NCBI GenBank assembly: GCA_009801015.1
Contig: VHZZ01006843.1
Span: 36,099-60,583, forward strand
Reading direction: 5' to 3'
DNA: 24,485 nucleotides
From: Silene noctiflora
Lineage: Eukaryota > Streptophyta > Magnoliopsida > Caryophyllales > Caryophyllaceae
Shown: positions 1 through 11,136 of the stretch, one piece after another
Position numbering within the stretch: the first letter of the stretch is position 1
Layout: every line of letters begins with the position of its first letter
Made by a program: the position numbers and the translations under genes
Notes under the pieces: generated by a model
The model's input: only the letters and a program-made list of their open reading frames with translations
Database searches by the model: none
What the model was told of the DNA's origin: nothing

Positions 1-77
1 CCCTTGTGTATTCTTATATCGAGATTATGATAACGATATTTAAATCGTCATCGTGAACGCACTATTGTTGAGGACAC

Positions 78-401
78 TCACTCCAACACTTTTTTACCTT
101 GACCATGTACCACAAACGAATTGACAAACCCATTTTCATCCCTGGAATCCATCAATTCCTCAATGTCCTTATCATCCACCAATTTTTTTCTACCAACAAA
201 CAAGTTATATCCTGGTTTGATATACCATATTTCACCGTCTTCAATCTTCAATTCAGACTTCACTACGTCAATTAAGTTGAAGTAACAAACCTCACTTAGA
301 TTATCCTTAATAAGTACACCAACATTCTTACCCTTGCAAAAATATCCAGTTTTGAATTTACTTGTCACAAATTCCCCCCATAGTGTACTTTGAAACTGCA
401 T
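78..401 (-). CDS. PB1-like domain protein of Mutator-like (MULE) origin, N-terminal exon, partial
   Basis: The 107-residue frame reads like the PB1-like domain found at the N terminus of many plant Mutator-like transposase proteins. I see an opening GEFVTSKF segment, a central YFNLIDVVKSEL helix, then IWYIKPGY, a KLVDDKDIEELMDSRD acidic stretch and a final SFVVHGQGK strand. That order matches the family from memory; no search was done. The ATG at 401-399 is preceded by a possible acceptor (ATTATAG), so an upstream exon is possible. The frame stops at TGA 80-78, but a good donor sequence (GGA/GTGAGT) overlaps this stop, so the coding sequence may be spliced onward beyond the left edge rather than be truncated. 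No MULE catalytic domain or zinc knuckle lies in the window. It could be an active gene, a domesticated copy or a relic. Confidence 0.6.
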   Translation of the reverse strand: MQFQSTLWGEFVTSKFKTGYFCKGKNVGVLIKDNLSEVCYFNLIDVVKSELKIEDGEIWYIKPGYNLFVGRKKLVDDKDIEELMDSRDENGFVNSFVVHGQGKKVLE

Positions 402-971
402 CTATAATCATGTTGCTCCATCAACTACCATGTACAACACAACAACAATAATTTCATATTAATTAGAGCAATTTGGCCTCAATATAACTTAAGTAGCATA
501 ACAATTAGGGTCTTATATAATAAAAGCAAGATCATCAAATGTATCGCACATTATTGATAAAAAATTAGGGTTTTAGAGAATCAATGGAAATGTGATTACT
601 TTAATAAGGAAAAAAAAGACAAATCAGTTGAATAAAATAATAAAAGAGATGAAGCAGTAACTAATTGTTTACCTTGATAGAGTAAGGGCTAAAAGAGAAA
701 GGTAAAGTAAGAATATGAAAGAGAAAAAAGAGAAGTTGTAAAGTAGCAAGGTGTTGCGTAAATGAAAAAGAGTCAAATTTGATTAAACACGTGTTATTTA
801 ATAATGTCGTTAGTCAACTAACGGTGGTTGACTTTTTTAACGAAAATGGTCATTTGGTACCACAAGACATAGACATAATAATATTAGGTATTTTTGGGCA
901 AAAAAAAAATCTTAGGTACCTTTGTACAAATGAGCGTAAATGTTAGGTAGACACCTTCTGACAAAAAACCC
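402..971 (-). mobile_element. Probable 5' flank and terminal region of the MULE
   Basis: This AT-rich stretch upstream of the PB1-like exon has no open frame of note. Read on the minus strand it begins near 971 with GGGTTTTTTGTCAGAAGG, a run of Gs then Ts of the kind common at MULE ends, followed by repeated TACCTAA and GGTACC motifs (about 848-950) and a short GTTAG/CTAAC inverted repeat around 809-822. The next nine bases (972-980, taaataatt) could be a target-site copy. The other end is outside the window, so neither terminal inverted repeat nor target duplication can be confirmed. Confidence 0.3.
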
Positions 972-1084
972 TAAATAATTAGACACTTCTTTTGTATGAA
1001 AATAATTGTTAATATTAGTTTGTAATGTTTTTGAAAGATGAAATGATCATTTATTTTATGATATTTTGATAATTAGTCTTTAAA

Positions 1085-1262
1085 ATTATAAATTTCGGTC
1101 CGGTCGATCCGCACCTAAAATATAGGTCTTGGACCAGACCGGACTGAATACCAAAACCTACAAAATGTGAGCCTAGGACCGTACCTAAAACAATTCGGTC
1201 CGGTTTCGGTCCATACCCCCGGTCCATTTTTCCAGTCCGAACCTAAAGATGCTCACCCTTAC
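1085..1262. repeat. CGGTCCGG-rich transposon-derived repeat
   Basis: A GC-richer island in AT-rich DNA, built from repeated variants of CGGTCCGG, GGACCG and CCGAACC, and ending in GATGCTCACCCTTAC (1248-1262). On the minus strand this reads GTAAGGGTGAGCATC followed by ggttcgg-type repeats, which is the look of many plant hAT-like non-autonomous element ends. No matching left terminus or target duplication is visible, so the class is a guess. Confidence 0.3.
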
Positions 1263-3600
1263 TTTCTGACTTGTATTTTTTTTTTATTGTGGTCCTCGTG
1301 GTGATGGGCCAGGTTTTTTGTGGATCTTTTTTGTTTCAATTAGCGTTCTTTAAGACAGAGTTTCCGTCTTAATATTAAAACGGATTAAGTACATAAATAT
1401 AATTTCATATTCGTACATATGACATAATTATTAACTTTTTTCTTTGCATTATGTTCTAGAAGATTAATAATATGTAGTATGATGATGGGTGGCTGGTTAG
1501 GCGTGGTGGCTGCTGGGTAAGAGAAGGTTAATAGAGGAGGAGATCTGATACGTGGGGTATGTTTAATGGTCAATGCAATAAGGAAGAAAGCTTTATCTAA
1601 GAAGATTAATATATTGTTGCCACGTAATCACACATCTACATATAAGATGTCATGTCAGCTGTTATATTAGAATATTAATTTATAATATGATGATTGAAAA
1701 GTGAAGACCTATCTTCTCCACCGCGAGTACAACACCCTTCACCACAACTACAATAAACGTTTTGAACATCAACAATCAACACTGCCACGCCATCACCTCT
1801 CCCACTCTATGCAGTCCACGTCTTCACCTGCCATCACTTACTCCGTCGTCATGTCATTATAAAAAATCCAGTTGAGCATATTTGACAACGGTTTGACGTT
1901 GCAAATTGAAGTATTTAAATCAACAAGTTGTACCCTCATAGTTTCTTATTATGTTATGTATTATTGTGTTAAAATTTGTAATGTTTCAATTTTTTTAATG
2001 AAAAATGATTTCTCTATTTTTAAAAGTACGATTATTAACTAACTACAATTATTAATTAACTTATACAATTATAAAATAAAGTTAGTGTTAGGTTTTTGTT
2101 AAATAAATAATGTGGCGGGTAAGATAAAGTAAGAAAGAGAAAAACTTGATGGTTTATTGATGTGGGAAAAGATAAGTAAAATTTGGTGATGAGAGAAAAC
2201 ATGAGGTGGATAGGTGATTCGGACCGAAAAATGATGAAAAAGAGTAAAGTGATGGACAATATATGATAATGGCTACAGTCGCCTGCAGATGGTCTTAGTT
2301 CTTACCATTATTTATCCCTCTTTACTCCGTTCTACGTCCACCACCACCACCGTCATTCCTCCCTTTTGACCTCATATTTTCTATTCATCTCATCTATCTT
2401 TCGAGCACAAAATTGAAAGTGCATAAAAATTAACAATTTTTTGAGTTTTTATAGAAGAGGATAGTAACAATTAAATGATCAACAAATTTAAGAGGGAGAA
2501 ATGAAGAAGGAATATTATCATTCATTTCCGAGTAATAACCCGTCATCGTTGTTGAAAAATCTCTGCTGAAGGATTTTAACGAGAAGACAATTTGGTTTGA
2601 GTGGTGCCAGAGTTGAAGAAGGAATTGTCAGGGAAAAGAGGATTCAGAACACCATCGAAGCAGTACGCTAAATAACGGTGAATTATTAGAGATTACAAGG
2701 CTTGTCTCAACACTCATCAACATTATATGAGAAAAAAAATGGTGAATTAAAACAAATTAAAAGAAAATACCCTTTTCAAGAAATGATAGGCACACAGATT
2801 TGATATGAGTAATGAACAATGTGCAAGGAAAGAACAGATCAGCGATTGTGGATAGTTGTAATTTCATAATTTAATGGAATAGATGTAGGCAGAGCATTAG
2901 TGAAAAAAACCAGGTTGAGCGTGAATTTTACGGAACCGAGTTAAAATTGGGTTAAACTTGAGTCTGGTTCTTAACTTTTCTAAACCGGAACCGACCTGGT
3001 TTCGTGACAGAAAAAAGGGGCCCGGGTACCTGAACTAGGAAAATATCGGGTTTTTGAAACAGAGTTTTGGTTTACAAACATGACACAATTATTTTTGCTC
3101 GGCCTTAACTAGCGTATTATACTCTATAAGGTTTATTGGCGATGAATTGATGATGGAGGTGTGAAAATGGTGGATCTGTTTTGTAGGTAACATTTTTATA
3201 CAGCTGATCATTTTAGGAAGATGAGGTATAAATGTGGGATTATTTTAATATTAATAAAATGTAGGATTATTTTAGGAAGACAAAGAAATGTGAGATTATT
3301 CTTATCAATTTTTCTTTATTTTAAACTTCCAATATTTTAAATGTTATGAATCAAATGAACCTTTTATCTTCAAAAGAGACTATAAATTCGTCTTATCAAT
3401 TATTTTATTAAGAAAATGACTCATTCGAAGTTACGTAATATGAAGTGATCCACGTTCGGAATGACTCAACATCATATTCAGAATCTACTCAAAATACAAA
3501 ACAAAATGACTAGATTCACCCGAAATAAAATGTATAAAGGCTCTTAATGACCTGCTTGTCCTGAATGCCTAATTTGCCTGATCTTTAAATACTTACGAGT
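1263..3600. other. Intergenic DNA without a supportable gene
   Basis: Both strands were read. Short open frames near 1385-1573 and 2056-2259 on the minus strand are low-complexity and match no family I know. A fragment at 1350-1385 (CTTTAAGACAG then CCGTCTTAATATTAAAACGG) resembles one end of the inverted-repeat element at 14581-14765, but no partner end is present. At 2930-3060 there is another patch of AACCGGAACC/GGTT-type repeat with a GGGGCCCGGGTACC segment. I see no RNA gene, promoter or long repeat. Confidence 0.5.
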
Positions 3601-3819
3601 ATTATAAATTGAGTCCAATTTTCCATAACATCAAATTTATTCTTCTTTTTTTGAGGAAAACCATCAAATTTATTTTTGAGAGAGCATGAAAAAAATATAT
3701 TACAAAAACTAGTTTCATTATTCTCCATCTAATCCAAAAAAAGATCAAATTTAAATCAGAAACAAAAAGGTAAGAAATCGATCGTAACAACGACAACATT
3801 ATCACCAACTACGTTTTTT

Positions 3820-3986
3820 GAAAGACGATCTTTCAATAGAATTATTGAGAAATTAATTACAAAATGATATAAAAATGGTAAAAAAATGATAAAACGGTCA
3901 CAATCAATAGTAAACAAATACAAAAAATACATAATGAGATACGAAAAAATGATCTTTTGATAATTTTAGTAAGAGACCGTCTCTCC
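3820..3986. repeat. Inverted-repeat (MITE-like) element in tandem unit 1
   Basis: Left arm about 3820-3858 (AGACGATCTTTCAATAG, then AATTATTGAG) pairs imperfectly with right arm about 3954-3985 (GATAATTTTAGTAAGAGACCG). The arms flank an AT-rich core containing AAAACGGTCACAATCAATAG. The AGAGACCGTCTC core at the right arm is self-complementary. This is the least well-matched of the three copies. No clear target duplication is seen. Confidence 0.45.
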
Positions 3987-4264
3987 AAAGTCTTTCTAAA
4001 CACCAGACTTAAAATTAAACACACATTGATTATTTTCCTTAACATCAAAGTTATTCTTCTTTTCTTGAGGAAAAACATTAAATTTATTCTTGAGGCAACA
4101 CGAAAAAAAATATATTACAAGAATTAGTTTACTAAATACGAATTTAATTTCAATATTCTCCATCTAATCCCAAAAAAGGAAAGAGATCAAATTCAAATCA
4201 CAAACAAAAATGTAAGAAATCGATGGCGTAACAATGACAACATCATCACCAACTACATTTTTTT

Positions 4265-4443
4265 TAGAGACGATCTTTCAATAAAATTATCGAGAGATTA
4301 ATTACAAAATGAATTAACATAGTATAAAAATGGTAAAAAAATGATAAAACGGTCACAATCAATAGTAAAAAGATACAAAAAACTATATAATGAGATACGA
4401 AAAAGTAATTTTTCGATAATTTTACTAAGAGACCGTCTCTTTA
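4265..4443. repeat. Inverted-repeat (MITE-like) element in tandem unit 2
   Basis: Left arm 4265-4302 begins TAGAGACGATCTTTCAATAA and continues through AATTATCGAG. The reverse complement of the right arm (4405-4443) begins AAGAGACGGTCTCTTAGTAA and continues through AATTATCGAA. The shared pattern AGAGACG-TCT then TAAAATTATCGA over nearly 40 bp makes this the clearest of the three internal inverted repeats. Confidence 0.5.
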
Positions 4444-4770
4444 AAATCTTTCTGAACACCACCAGACTTACAAGAACTAGTTTACAGAACACAAATTTAA
4501 ATCATCTAATCCCAAAAAAGAAAAGAAATCAAATTTAAACCACACATTGATTCTTGAGAAAATCATCAAATTTATTCTTAGAGTAAAACGAAATTTTTTT
4601 TTACAAAAACTAGTTTATAGAACACAAATTTAATTTCATTTAATTTCATTATTCTCCATCTAATCCCAAAAAAGGAAAGAAATCAAATTCAAATCACAAA
4701 CAAAAAGGTATGAAATCAATGGCGTAACAATGACAACATACACCATACACCGTCACCAACTACCTTTTTT

Positions 4771-4950
4771 GAGAGATGATCTTTCAATAAAATTATTGAG
4801 AGACTACTTACAAAAATGATATAAAAATGATACAAAAAGTAATAAAACGGTAAAAATTTTGTGTCACAATTAATAGTAAAAAGATACAAAAAATACATAA
4901 ATGAAATACGAAAAAGTGATATCTCGATAATTTTAGTAAGAGACCGTCTA
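4771..4950. repeat. Inverted-repeat (MITE-like) element in tandem unit 3
   Basis: Left arm about 4771-4810 (GAGAGATGATCTTTCAATAA, then AATTATTGAG) faces right arm about 4916-4949 (TCTCGATAATTTTAGTAAG, then AGACCGTCT). The spacing and core (AAAACGGTAAAA, AATTAATAGTAAAAAGATAC) follow the other two units. It is a copy carried within the tandem unit, not an independent insertion. Confidence 0.45.
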
Positions 4951-5056
4951 TAGTCTTTCTAAACACCAATTAAACCAAACATTGACTATTGACCAACAAA
5001 TTCTCCCCAAAATATTTGGAGCCACCAAAACTAGAAACAATTGTACACACACATAC

Positions 5057-5142
5057 GGAGTATTATTACAAGTATTACACACATTATAAATCAAGACCAC
5101 ATCACTACTCTTATGACCGCAATTAATTAAGAATAATACTCC
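5057..5142. repeat. Short perfect inverted repeat upstream of MTM1
   Basis: GGAGTATTATT (5057-5067) is exactly complementary to AATAATACTCC (5132-5142), with 64 bases between. The GGAGTA ends recall Stowaway-type termini, so this may be a remnant of a very small MITE lying just upstream of the MTM1 transcript. Chance is possible in such AT-rich DNA. Confidence 0.35.
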
Positions 5143-5257
5143 AATTAACAAATAAAAAATACAAAAATAAAGACCTTTATTGTAATTTGTAACCTAGAGC
5201 CCAAGAAACACAAGGGTTTTCCGTTTCTTCCTCCCTCTGTCTATTCTCCTTTATCTG

Positions 5258-5516
5258 GTAAATTCTTCTCTTTTTTTCACTAATTTAAATTGATTTAATT
5301 TAATTTAATTGTAACCCCTAATCCCTAATATCATATGCTATATGATTCATGTTTGTATTTTGATCCAAATATTTGCATATGTAAATAATATGGTAGGATT
5401 TTTATTTGAATGTTTGGTTGATTTTTGGGTTAATTTGTAGTTTTGATTATCTGGGCATCGATTTTTTTGGATTTTGTAGTTACCCTTTTGTTGGTTTTGG
5501 TTGATTGTACGTGTAG
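5258..5516 (+). other. Candidate 5' leader intron of MTM1
   Basis: A pyrimidine-rich leader (about 5215-5257) ends in TCTG/GTAAATTC, a good plant donor. A T-rich stretch follows and closes with GTGTAG/AGGG at 5515-5516, eleven bases before the ATG at 5527. Other AGs (5439-5440, 5478-5479, 5517-5518) could also serve as acceptors, so only the donor is reasonably clear. The coding frame stays open upstream of 5527 inside this interval, but it has no in-frame ATG. Confidence 0.5.
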
Positions 5517-5526
5517 AGGGAATAAT

Positions 5527-8500
5527 ATGGTGGAATCTGATCCCATAATCAACCAGCAAAATAAATTTAATAGTTGGAGGAGTTTTGATGAATCGTCTTC
5601 TACGTCGTCGTCTATATGTTCGAATGTTGGGATGAATGAGGTTGATTTTTCAGAGGAATTGTTGAGGAGGCAGGGGATTGATATTGAAGGTGCAAGTGGT
5701 ACTATGGCTGAAAATGTGATTGATGGAGCCTTGTTACAGCAAGCTCAATTTCAGCATCAACCCAGGAAAAAGAATGGAGCGAATGATGGAAGTTCGAGTA
5801 ATTTTGCTACCAATGCACTTTCTGCAGCTGGTGCCGCCTTTCTGTCAGCTGTTATTGTTAACCCTCTTGATGTTGCCAAGGTCTGATTTTGATTTAGTCT
5901 TTCGATTTTTATTGATTTGGGTTATTTGATGTATTATGTCGTTTATCACGTTGGTCATTATTATTGTTTTTGTGTTGCCTATCTCCATGATTTTTTATGT
6001 TGCAGTTATCTGAATGTTTTTAATGTTTGAGTAAGGGAAGGTGGCATACCTCTGATTCCCCTAATAGGCAGGAACCTTTAAAGACCTAGGTTATTGTTGC
6101 TTTAGTCTATGTTTATGAATTTGTGAATTTGCCACTGAGCTGTCTAAGTGAAAGACTAGAGGTTAGGTTTGGAGGAGGAATTGTTTCAGGTTGTTAATTT
6201 TGGATGGATCATTTAGGCTCATATTTTGCGATGGAGGCTTACATGGTGGATAGTTGGATGAAGCTTGGCTTGATTGGCGATATTTGAGTGCTGTTCATGT
6301 TGGCATTTTCTTTGACAATTCTTAACCGAAAGTGTGCAACAGTGATTTAATTTTAAGTTCATGATTCGGAAGCTTTTTTTTTTAAGTAGCTAGCTCATGG
6401 CATGCAAGACATTTGTCGTGGTGTGATTTGAAAGGTTTAGTGTCGATCTTTATAACAGTTCCATTGAAATTTTTAAAGGTTGGATAGTCTTCACTGTTCA
6501 TAATTGGGGGCGTAATGCGTCTGTAGTTTCTAAATGCTGAGAGTTGATTAAGTGTTTTGAAGCTTGGCTTGCCCTGTTTTTTTTGTTAATCACTTAATCT
6601 TATCTTCGTAGATAGGATGCAAAATATGGATGGGGATTTACATTGGGGGTTTTCTTGCTGATTTTCATATATGCATAAGTGATGTGCTGTAGTGGTACTC
6701 ATCCCTTTTCCCTGATATAAAACTGCTTTCACCTGTAAAATTTTCTTTGAGCCTATCTATAGTGATCCACTATGAAAGCCTTAAAAAATATTGCATATGC
6801 TCCTCTTATTCTTTCATTTGAGGCTTCGACCAAGTAGCCTACATGTCCTAGTGGAATTTATCTTGACGCACGTTTTTACTGCCTTTCAGACTAGGTTGCA
6901 AGCTCAAGCTGCAGGAGTACAGTACGCTCATCCGTTAAGCAATGCCATGGGTCGAATGGCGTTTTTTGGCCCAACAATGGTATGCCAATGATTTCGGAAT
7001 GTGCTGACTTTAAGAATGCTTTAAATTGAAATTTAGCTGATTTTTTTCGTCATTTGTTGACCTTGCTGTCCCTATCTATTGCTTTCAGATGTTTGCTGAC
7101 TTAAGGTGTTCACCCTCATGCGCGCGAGCTGGGATTCAAGGAACAGTGTCAATTTGCCCACCAGATTGTTTTCAGTATAAAGGAACATTAGACGTACTTT
7201 TCAAAATTGTTAGACAGGTTGGTGGCCATTAAATAATCATCGCATGTATTTATATGTTCATGTAAACTGTAAGATAGGGAAATAATAACTACTCTTTATG
7301 TAACATGTCTGTACTCAAACTCATAGCCTGCCTTTAGTTTGCCATTTTGCCTCTCAGCTTCTTTGGCATTGGTAAACTGTACCCTATTTGTTATGTTTGA
7401 TGACATTAGGCTTTTGTTCAGTTCTTTTGAGTTTTTATTGGGTGGTCATATATGTCTTAGGTCATATTACTTGTCATACTTGTATTATCATTTGGTAAAT
7501 TTTATTCGTGCACCCTATGCAGGAAGGTGTTACAAGGCTATGGAGAGGAACAAATGCTGGCCTTGCACTTGCGATACCAATGGTAAACTACCAAAGCACT
7601 TTGTTTTTGTAATTCTTTTGTGGATGCATACATCCTGAAGTGTTGTTAATTTTCTCGTCATCTGTGTTTCTCTTCAGGTAGGAATTTATATGCCTTTTTA
7701 CGATGTATTCCGGATTCGCATGGAGCAATTAGCCGATGAACATGCTCCAAATATGGAGCCATATGTACCATTTGTTGCTGGTGCTTTGGCCCGCTCTCTA
7801 GCTTGCACCACGTGTTACCCTATCGAACTTGCACGGACTCGGATGCAGGTGCTTCTCTTTCTGTCATCCATCTAACATGGACATTTATTGGGAAATTTGA
7901 CCTATTTTAGTTTCTGGTGGATGTTATGTTATACTCCATATTATAAGACTCCAATGAAATCTAACTTTTCCTTGTATTATGTTAGGCCTTTAAGGAGATC
8001 GGAAAAAAGCCCCCTGGTGTACTGAAGACCCTTCTTGGGGTTGTTTCTAATAGCACAACAAGTTTCAATAGCACACGTGAGTTTATACTTTGGTCCTTTT
8101 AAAATGGTCGGATAATTTTCGCATGGTTTCTTGATGTTCTTTGTGTTAGCCGTATTGGGGCCTTATTTCCATTTTTTTTGTGGTTGCATGTCGGACCTTC
8201 GTTATTTTATGAGAAGAGAAGTTGTATGGTGCTCTTTTTGTGTTCTTTTCCTTGGGATCTTGTTGTGAAGCCAAGACGTTTTGTGCTCTCTTTTCTGAAC
8301 TAGTCACATTGTGTCCCGTTTCTCTAAGTAGATTTTTCCCAAAAAATGATTGAAAGTGTATCCAACTTCCGTATCCTTAACGTTAGGTTTTTTTCATTTT
8401 GACTAAATAATTGCTTCTTCCTTTTTCACAATTACCTTCTCGGTCTCTTATGCCTTCTCAGATTTCCCATACTTTCGCTGTTGTATCAAAAATATCTTTT

Positions 8501-10204
8501 TATTTCTTTAGAGGAATGAATTGTGGCTGCCACTGATGAAAACTCTAGTTAAGTTGAAATGAAAAAAAAATGCATACTCATCTTGCATCAATTTGATAGA
8601 TGACTAATTTCTGATGATTGGTGCCTTGTTATCACTGTTTTTTTTTTTCTTACCTTTATCAGAGACTTCCGTTCCTTTGCTCAGAATTCTTTCCTGTTTA
8701 TTCTAGAATATACTTTTAGAGGGTCAATTTTGGTTATATGGAGCTTATGTTTGGCTTTTTTCTCTTCTTGTTGTTGTGAGAAAAGCAACTTTTGTCTAGC
8801 TAAAAATCTAACCATTATTGCCTTTGCGCAGTGCAAAATTTTCGCTTTCTTTGGACTGGTCTGGGAGCACAGTTGGCTCGTGATGTTCCCTACTCAGCTA
8901 TTTGTTGGGCAACCCTTGAACCTGTAAGTCAGTTTTTTAATTCTTACTTTTTCTTCAGTACCCACCCGTTCTTCAATTTTATCTGTGAGACCTTCGAACT
9001 GTATAAAACTGATAGACTAAGTCTTACTTAGCTTGAATGATTTTCTACACTATTTATGAAAATGTCATATGTACAAGGCCAACCCATTAGGTATTTATAA
9101 ATTTTGAAAGAATACACAATTATTTGGGGTTGTCTCACATTTAAGACTGTCTTTAACAAGGCTCCTTGTTTTTCTTACTGTTACTTGCTAATATCATGTA
9201 GATGAGGAGGAGACTTATTAAACAAATGGGAGATGAAACAAGTGTGGTCACGGTCCTTGGTTCAAATTTTGCTGCTGGATTTGTTGCTGGAAGTCTTGCG
9301 GCCGGAACAACTTGTCCTTTGGATGTGGCAAGAACACGCCGACAAATAGAGGTGATTTGAAACTAAATAACGTTGTTCAGCTAACCAAGTGTGATACTTC
9401 AGTACCAAGTTTTTTTTTTCTATTTTACTGTCCTGTCATCTCAATATCATTTTTGTTGAATTCCAGAAAGATCCGCTCAGGGCCATGAGGATGACTACAA
9501 GGCAGACACTGATGGAGATTTGGAGGTATGTTTTCTCTCTTAACCACATAAAATACTGTATGTTTTGTGGAGAGCAGAATATTTGACGGAACAGGATTTC
9601 CTTTTTTGTGAGTATTATAAACCTGATTATGAAGTACTCCGTGTGGAAAATGTATGTCACTGTCATCCTGTTTGATCTGAAGCAGTGTTTTTAGAAAGAA
9701 TTTTACGTTTGTCACTTTAGTTTTTAGCTAGTTTCATTTTAGTGCTTTGAGCTTTTCATTAATTCTTACATTGGTGACTTAAGGTTGGGAAATGTCTCAC
9801 TTTAGTGACGTAAGATATAACATGGTAAGAAAAGGCTTCTAAATTAAATATCTAATCTGCATTACAGTAAATGATTTGGTTCACTATTAGGTAGTACTCA
9901 CTACTCACCTGTGTAAATTGAAATTAGCGGAACTTTGTGGAACAAATGTGAAAAAAGTTTCTTCTTATGTAGTGTGTGATTTCAATTTTTTTTATTTGGG
10001 GGATCGGACAATGTATGTATTGAAATATTTTAATCTCAGCTCTCTTTATCTAATGGCTATGTTCTCCTGAATAGGGATGGAGGTATGAAGGGCTTATTTG
10101 CAGGGGTTGGGCCTCGTGTTGCTCGTGCTGGCCCATCAGTCGGGATCGTGGTTTCCTTCTATGAAGTTGTGAAATACGTCTTGCATTCAAGGTCAAGTTC
10201 TTGA
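5527..10204 (+). CDS. MTM1: Mitochondrial carrier, MTM1 (SLC25A39/40) type, complete, ten exons
   Basis: Spliced exons: 5527-5880, 6890-6979, 7089-7217, 7523-7582, 7678-7848, 7986-8076, 8832-8923, 9202-9351, 9467-9525 and 10075-10204. All introns are GT-AG and phases agree, giving 441 residues. The three mitochondrial-carrier signatures are present: NPLDVAKTRLQ (about 112-122), YPIELARTRMQ (258-268) and CPLDVARTRRQ (367-377), each closing an odd-numbered helix. A serine-rich N-terminal tail of about 90 residues precedes helix 1. The first matrix loop carries CSPSC and CPPDC (C155, C159, C171, C175). The sequence closely follows the Arabidopsis MTM1 group as I remember it, including GLGAQLARDVP and GPRVARAGPSVGI. 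The protein sits in the mitochondrial inner membrane. Yeast and plant MTM1 are linked to manganese superoxide dismutase activation, and animal relatives to mitochondrial glutathione uptake; the substrate here is not shown by sequence. The ATG at 5527 is the first in-frame ATG after the leader intron. Confidence 0.93.
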
Positions 10205-10800
10205 TTACATTACAGATGTAGATTTTAGGGGGCTCATCCGATCAATCGCACAGTTTTTGGGTGACTTGGCAGTAGAGGTAGGTTCAGGGGTTTAAGAATA
10301 AGCTGGGTTTGTGGAGGAGCAAATCAGAGACCTGGAAATGTTCGTTTCGAGGTCAGTTTGTTCCCAATTCAGAGACCTGAAATGTTAATTTCGAGGTCAG
10401 TTTGTGCAGGAATTAGTCATGTCAGGTTGCCTGTTTAGTCTGTTTCTCAAGGCTGAGCTACAATTTTGTAGACTATTTTTTCACTAAATGAAAGAAGTAT
10501 GTAGCTTTTGCTGAAGGGTCATCTCAGTTTTGCTTGGATTTCTTTTGGCCTGGTTTTACATAGTGCGATTTTTTATCATAACATTTGCGCTTATCAAGTT
10601 TTGTATTTCGGTCCATAAAAGCGCGATAGATTGTTCAGTCCACAAAAAATCCTGAATAGGTTAGAACCATTTCCAGTGACAGCTTGCTTAGAATTACTGT
10701 ACATGACTCTCTTTAGAGGCTATCGGTAATCTGATGTTATGTACTTTTGCCGATTTAGGCGAACTTTCTTTAATTGTGTAGGAAAATTAAATTGTAATAA
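10205..10800 (+). other. MTM1 3' untranslated region and convergent intergenic DNA
   Basis: No coding frame is supportable here. A 37-38 base direct duplication lies at 10324-10405. No clear AATAAA signal was found, so the transcript end is not placed. From about 10800 to 11136 the DNA is shared downstream sequence of the convergent arabinogalactan peptide gene; a 60-codon minus-strand frame at 10787-10969 looks random. Confidence 0.45.
10324..10405 (+). repeat. Tandem duplication in the MTM1 3' region
   Basis: TCAGAGACCTG, AAATGTT and TTTCGAGGTCAGTTTGT occur at 10324-10361 and again at 10369-10405, period 45 bases. The copies differ by one indel and two substitutions. It lies within 200 bases of the stop codon, so it is probably transcribed. 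Confidence 0.75.
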
Positions 10801-11136
10801 CGGAGATCACTGGTCGTGAACATACCAATTTAATGCCATGGTTCTGTTGGTTGTCTTCAGACATTGTTTTTTCAGTTGTCTTTACATATTGTAATTTGAT
10901 AGTCTGTCTGAGTCCTGAGTCCGCACCTGAGAGCCAAGGGCTCCGGTACACGTACAGTTTCCTACTCAAAACTCAACGATAATCGCACTTGAATCACATA
11001 AGAAATATTGATACTCAATAGGGGATTAGTTGAGGTAATTGGCATTAGTAACAATATCCATTATCACGCTATGTCGAAAGAAATACACAAAGTTGACGAA
11101 TCTGTCATAGAGAAGGAAGCCTCCATGGATGCAGAG

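Larger units (their letters stand above)
3621..4968. repeat. Three diverged tandem copies of a 410-500 bp unit
   Basis: The same blocks recur in the same order three times: an ACATCAAA-TTATTC segment with TTGAGGAAAA, a TACAA-AACTAGTTT segment, CTCCATCTAATCC, AAACAAAAA-GTA-GAAATC, AACAA-GACAACA, GA-GATCTTTCAAT, AAAACGGT and AGTAAGAGACCGTCT. Unit 1 is about 3621-4034, unit 2 about 4035-4536 and unit 3 about 4537-4968. Unit 2 ends with an extra partial copy of the ACTAGTTT to CTAATCCC blocks (about 4470-4535), which explains its greater length. Small open frames on the minus strand repeat with the unit and begin with similar low-complexity peptides, so they are by-products. The copies differ by many substitutions and small indels, so the duplication is not recent. 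Confidence 0.7.

Noticed and set aside
3602-4538. Several small minus- and plus-strand frames with lysine/leucine-rich peptides
   Set aside because: They recur with the tandem unit, are low in complexity and show no start context or domain; they are by-products of the repeat.
5443-5526. N-terminal extension of MTM1 with a hydrophobic stretch
   Set aside because: The frame is open upstream of 5527, but it begins with TTG, has no in-frame ATG and lies inside the likely leader intron, so ATG 5527 was kept.
9425-9715. Minus-strand frame of 96 codons in the MTM1 intron 9 region
   Set aside because: It overlaps exon 9 antisense, has no recognisable domain and is explained by the reverse strand of the carrier gene.
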